Under the pieces are notes generated by a model. It did no database searches and was not told the origin of the DNA. It saw only the letters and a program-made list of their open reading frames with translations. Below are positions 27,166 to 28,264 of a DNA stretch of 28,264 nt, one piece after another (position 1 is the first letter of the stretch; every line of letters starts with the position of its first letter). Position numbers and translations under genes: made by a program. Source of the stretch: Asparagopsis taxiformis (taxonomy: Eukaryota > Rhodophyta > Florideophyceae > Bonnemaisoniales > Bonnemaisoniaceae); the NCBI GenBank assembly GCA_030407315.1, contig JALQPE010000243.1, positions 1-28,264 of the forward strand, written 5' to 3'.

Positions 27166-27870
27166 ACTCCACTTGTCACTGGAGCCAGAAAACTATACCG
27201 GGTATTATTTTCCACTGCATTGGCCAGGTGCCGGCTCCCCATTGGCAGCAGACAGCAATCAGTCACAATACTCCACTTGTCACTGGAGCCAGAAAACTAT
27301 ACCGGGTATTATTTTCCACTGCATTGGCCAGGTGCCGGCTCCCCATTGGCAGCAGACAGCAATCAGTCACAATACTCCACTTGTCACTGGAGCCAGAAAA
27401 CTATACCGGGTATTATTTTCCACTGCATTGGCCAGGTGCCGGCTCCCCATTGGCCAGCAGACAGCCATCAGTCACAATACTCCACTTGTCACTGGAGCCA
27501 GAAAACTATACCGGGTATTATTTTCCACTGCATTGGCCAGGTGCCGGCTCCCCATTGGCAGCAGACAGCAATCAGTCACAATACTCCACTTGTCACTGGA
27601 GCCAGAAAACTATACCGGGTATTATTTTCCACTGCATTGGCCAGGTGCCGGCTCCCCATTGGCAGCAGACAGCCATCAGTCACAATACTCCACTTGTCAC
27701 TGGAGCCAGAAAACTTATACCGGGTATTATTTTCCACTGCATTGGCCATGTGCCGGCTCCCCATTGGCCAGCAGACAGCCATCAGTCACAATACTCCACT
27801 TGTCACTGGAGCAGAAAATTATACGGGTATTATTTTCCACTGCATTGGCCAGGTGCCAGCTCTCCATTGG
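27166..27870. repeat. Palindrome array 4 (seven units of ~104 bp)
   Basis: Units centred on CTATACC-G-GGTATTATT start near 27193, 27297, 27401, 27506, 27610, 27714 and 27819. The left arm differs from the other arrays at two positions. The right half-element is kept (14 bp, CCAGGTG, 10 bp, ATTGG) and a left CACTTG lies 14 bp before the core, but the left CCAAT is not clear. Two unit subtypes differ by CAGCAATCAG or CAGCCATCAG. The array lies upstream of the 1185-residue gene, 264 bp beyond its ATG. Open plus-strand frames through it (including one running from 26647) are artefacts. Confidence 0.92.
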
Positions 27871-28264
27871 ATTATGCGAACTCAACTTTGTGGAACTAGG
27901 AGTCCTGCAACTCGCGGCTCCATCTCTAGTACCAATGGCATCATACGTACGTAAGTGCGTACGCTCTCGCAAAACACACTTTATTTGTGCGCATGGAACA
28001 AAATCCCACACTATTCTTCAAACGACATGTACAAATTTTGTATAGCATTTGTTGGAAGACTTGATCAGGACTGCTGCTAAAGGAATTACGAAAGTTTACT
28101 GATGTAATAAACACTGTGCCTGGAACACTCTATGCTGAACGTGGTGGGTATCCATCTTCTCTAGTTTAAGACGCTCACTTCACCACCCAGAAGAATATCA
28201 CTATTTTGCTCTACAATGCCACTTTGTCTATCGTATGCAACAAACTCCTGACTCGCAGTTATGT
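27871..28264. other. Right-end non-coding stretch
   Basis: No ORF, RNA gene or composite element is supportable here. An AATAAA at 28106-28111 on the plus strand could end a plus-strand transcript from the array, but no gene is seen to use it. Confidence 0.4.

Noticed and set aside
26647..28045. Plus-strand ORFs of 220-435 residues over the 5' end of the 1185-residue gene and array 4
   Set aside because: They are the antisense of a well-supported gene continued into repeat units with a period near a multiple of three.
1..28264. tRNA or rRNA genes
   Set aside because: No cloverleaf with a GGTTCGA-type T-arm or conserved rRNA segment was recognised.

Overview
The window looks like intron-poor eukaryotic nuclear DNA. 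It carries a SET-domain protein, a Plavaka/CACTA-type DNA transposase, AATAAA-type poly(A) signals just past several stop codons, long arrays of complex satellite repeats, and no bacterial-style operons or ribosome binding sites. A red alga or another intron-poor protist would fit, but no sequence here fixes the lineage, so that is a weak guess.

Layout. Positions 1-2000 are gene-free and repetitive: three copies of a palindrome-rich dispersed repeat and a ~112-bp minisatellite. At 2.07-4.36 kb there is a coiled-coil protein gene split between frames at an A9 tract. At 4.43-7.24 kb, minus strand, lies a Plavaka-like transposase whose C-terminus sits in a shifted frame and whose N-terminus is interrupted. 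Upstream of it is a dense cluster of GGCAGTA/TACTGCC heptamers. From 8.06 kb to the end there is a coherent block of five long uninterrupted genes: a nuclear-looking coiled-coil protein (+), a possible Tudor-like reader (-), a ParB / DNA N6-adenine-type methyltransferase / SET fusion (+), and two paralogous ParB / 2-oxoglutarate-Fe(II) dioxygenase-like fusions (both -).

The block is punctuated by four repeat arrays (9.86-10.05, 15.97-17.08, 20.82-23.07 and 27.17-27.87 kb). Unit lengths (~91, 114, ~117, ~104 bp) and spacer sequences differ, yet the arrays are built around one composite element: CCAAT, 10 bp, CACYTGG, 15 bp, a 19-bp near-palindrome AATAATACC-S-GGTATTATT, then the mirror image (15 bp, CCARGTG, 10 bp, ATTGG). 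The first copy of array 1 and the units of arrays 2 and 3 carry essentially the whole ~93-bp dyad, apart from scattered point changes and indels. Array 4 keeps the right half with a 14-bp spacer. Two arrays lie between convergent 3' ends, so they are not simply promoters.

Taken together, the block may be a self-contained epigenetic or partition-like system: ParB-fold proteins carrying DNA methylation, histone methylation and oxidative demethylation-type domains, next to arrays of a palindromic site that one or more of them could recognise. The domain calls come from motifs seen in the sequence; the functional link between proteins and arrays is inference.
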